From NCBI RefSeq assembly GCF_010500995.1, contig NZ_QVMK01000011.1:1-64000 (forward strand): 64,000 nt of DNA. The letters run 5' to 3'. Under the pieces are notes generated by a model. The model saw nothing but the letters and a program-made list of their open reading frames with translations, was not told where the DNA came from and ran no database searches. Made by a program: the position numbers and the translations under genes. Shown here piece by piece: positions 63,359-64,000 of this stretch. The stretch is from Bacteroides sp. 224 (GTDB lineage: Bacteria > Bacteroidota > Bacteroidia > Bacteroidales > Bacteroidaceae). How positions within the stretch are numbered: position 1 is the stretch's first letter; every line of letters begins with the position of its first letter.

Positions 63359-64000
63359 TTATTCTTCTATAAACTCCCCATATTCATTATAGACACTTTG
63401 GTCGAGATAGTATTTTCTTTTATACATACCAGTCATTGAATAACCGTATGATGTGGCAGGTACAATAAAAGTTCCTTCTCTATTAATTAAACCATACTTT
63501 CCGTTGTACTCAACAAGTGTTATCCCATGCGAAAAAGGTCTTGCGTCATCATAAATTAATGGCAATACAATTTCTCCGTTAACATTAATAAATCCATATT
63601 TTCTATTTTTATCAGTAACAACTGCTAAACCTTCGGAGAACTCTGTCACTCTCAAATACTGTGTTAGCGGTATTGCTTGTTTACCTGCTTCATCAATAAA
63701 CATTACCAGTTTTTCACCTCTTTCTACTAATGCCCTTCCGTTTGTATAGTCGCTTATCTGGTTGTAAATTACAGGCAAAACGGTTTCACCTTTAGTATTT
63801 ATTAATCCACATTTATCATCTATAAAAACTCGTATTATATCTTCACTGCCTTCAATACGTTCAATCCAATTGTATATATAAGGTGTTACAGCTTTCCCTT
63901 CTGCATTCCACAATGCCTTTTTTCCGTCTTTTTCAACAGAAACACAAGTGTTTGTAACTGTCTTTACAGATTGTATCTCGGGTATTTTCATTAGTTGTTC
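63359..64000 (-). CDS. WG-repeat protein, partial at window edge
   Basis: The 3' part of a leftward gene that continues beyond the window: the frame is open to base 64000, where it reads EQLMKIPEIQ, as in the neighbour. The visible 213 codons include WG repeats almost identical to those of the gene at 61499-63340. The upstream copy lacks four residues after GRALV found in the other. It ends 18 bp before the start of its neighbour. Confidence 0.85.
   Translation of the reverse strand, partial: EQLMKIPEIQSVKTVTNTCVSVEKDGKKALWNAEGKAVTPYIYNWIERIEGSEDIIRVFIDDKCGLINTKGETVLPVIYNQISDYTNGRALVERGEKLVMFIDEAGKQAIPLTQYLRVTEFSEGLAVVTDKNRKYGFINVNGEIVLPLIYDDARPFSHGITLVEYNGKYGLINREGTFIVPATSYGYSMTGMYKRKYYLDQSVYNEYGEFIEE

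Overview
The window looks like chromosomal DNA of a Bacteroidales bacterium (Bacteroides, Parabacteroides or Dysgonomonas type). I base this on an overall AT-rich sequence, repeated promoters of the Bacteroidota form TTTG-N18-20-TAnnTTTG, weak ribosome binding sites, many lipoproteins, and gene families typical of the group: a class II ribonucleotide reductase, methylmalonyl-CoA mutase and decarboxylase, HU/DUF4248/smalltalk genes, WG-repeat proteins and a CBM20-GH77 glucanotransferase. No rRNA, tRNA or CRISPR array was seen. Species cannot be named from the sequence alone.

Layout. 0.4-3.5 kb: two membrane or exported iron-sulfur proteins. 3.8-6.8 kb: a tight five-gene operon headed by a SUKH-domain protein, with a 43-residue membrane peptide not previously called. 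6.9-9.2 kb: debris of two insertion sequences around a small secreted protein. 9.2-14.0 kb: the sodium-pumping methylmalonyl-CoA decarboxylase operon with the epimerase. 14.2-18.9 kb: acyltransferase, AraC-type regulator, a short promoter-to-terminator transcript, nitroreductase, DUF2520 protein, KdsC and Maf. 19.0-20.3 kb: a HigBA toxin-antitoxin pair and a DUF6169 pair. 20.5-25.8 kb: a compact phage-like module (CI/S24 repressor, divergent promoters, replication-type genes, M15 peptidase, HU, DUF4248, smalltalk). 25.9-32.5 kb: a four-domain sulfur/CoA disulfide reductase fusion, amidase, MCE protein and DnaA. 32.6-41.7 kb: nitroreductase, NrdJ, a two-gene ATPase/nuclease cassette that is a candidate defence system, MalQ and FolB. 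41.7-49.6 kb: HAD hydrolase, lipoprotein, Pgi, GpsA, LysS, MATE transporter and a cytidylate-kinase-like protein. 49.7-53.9 kb: MutA and MutB. 53.9-64 kb: metallo-hydrolase lipoprotein, lipoprotein, a candidate small RNA, TopB, an M20 dipeptidase, AroC and two tandem WG-repeat proteins, the last cut by the window edge.

How genes work together. MutAB (49.7-53.9 kb), the epimerase and the decarboxylase (9.3-14.0 kb) make up the succinyl-CoA to propionyl-CoA branch of propionate fermentation with a sodium pump; NrdJ and MutB both need adenosylcobalamin. The most unusual features are (1) the ATPase/PD-(D/E)XK pair, (2) the phage-like smalltalk module, (3) two families of repeats with an exact 22-bp pitch that recur in intergenic regions, and (4) two short transcripts defined by a promoter and a terminator. 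Long inverted repeats built from short motifs occur in many intergenic gaps.
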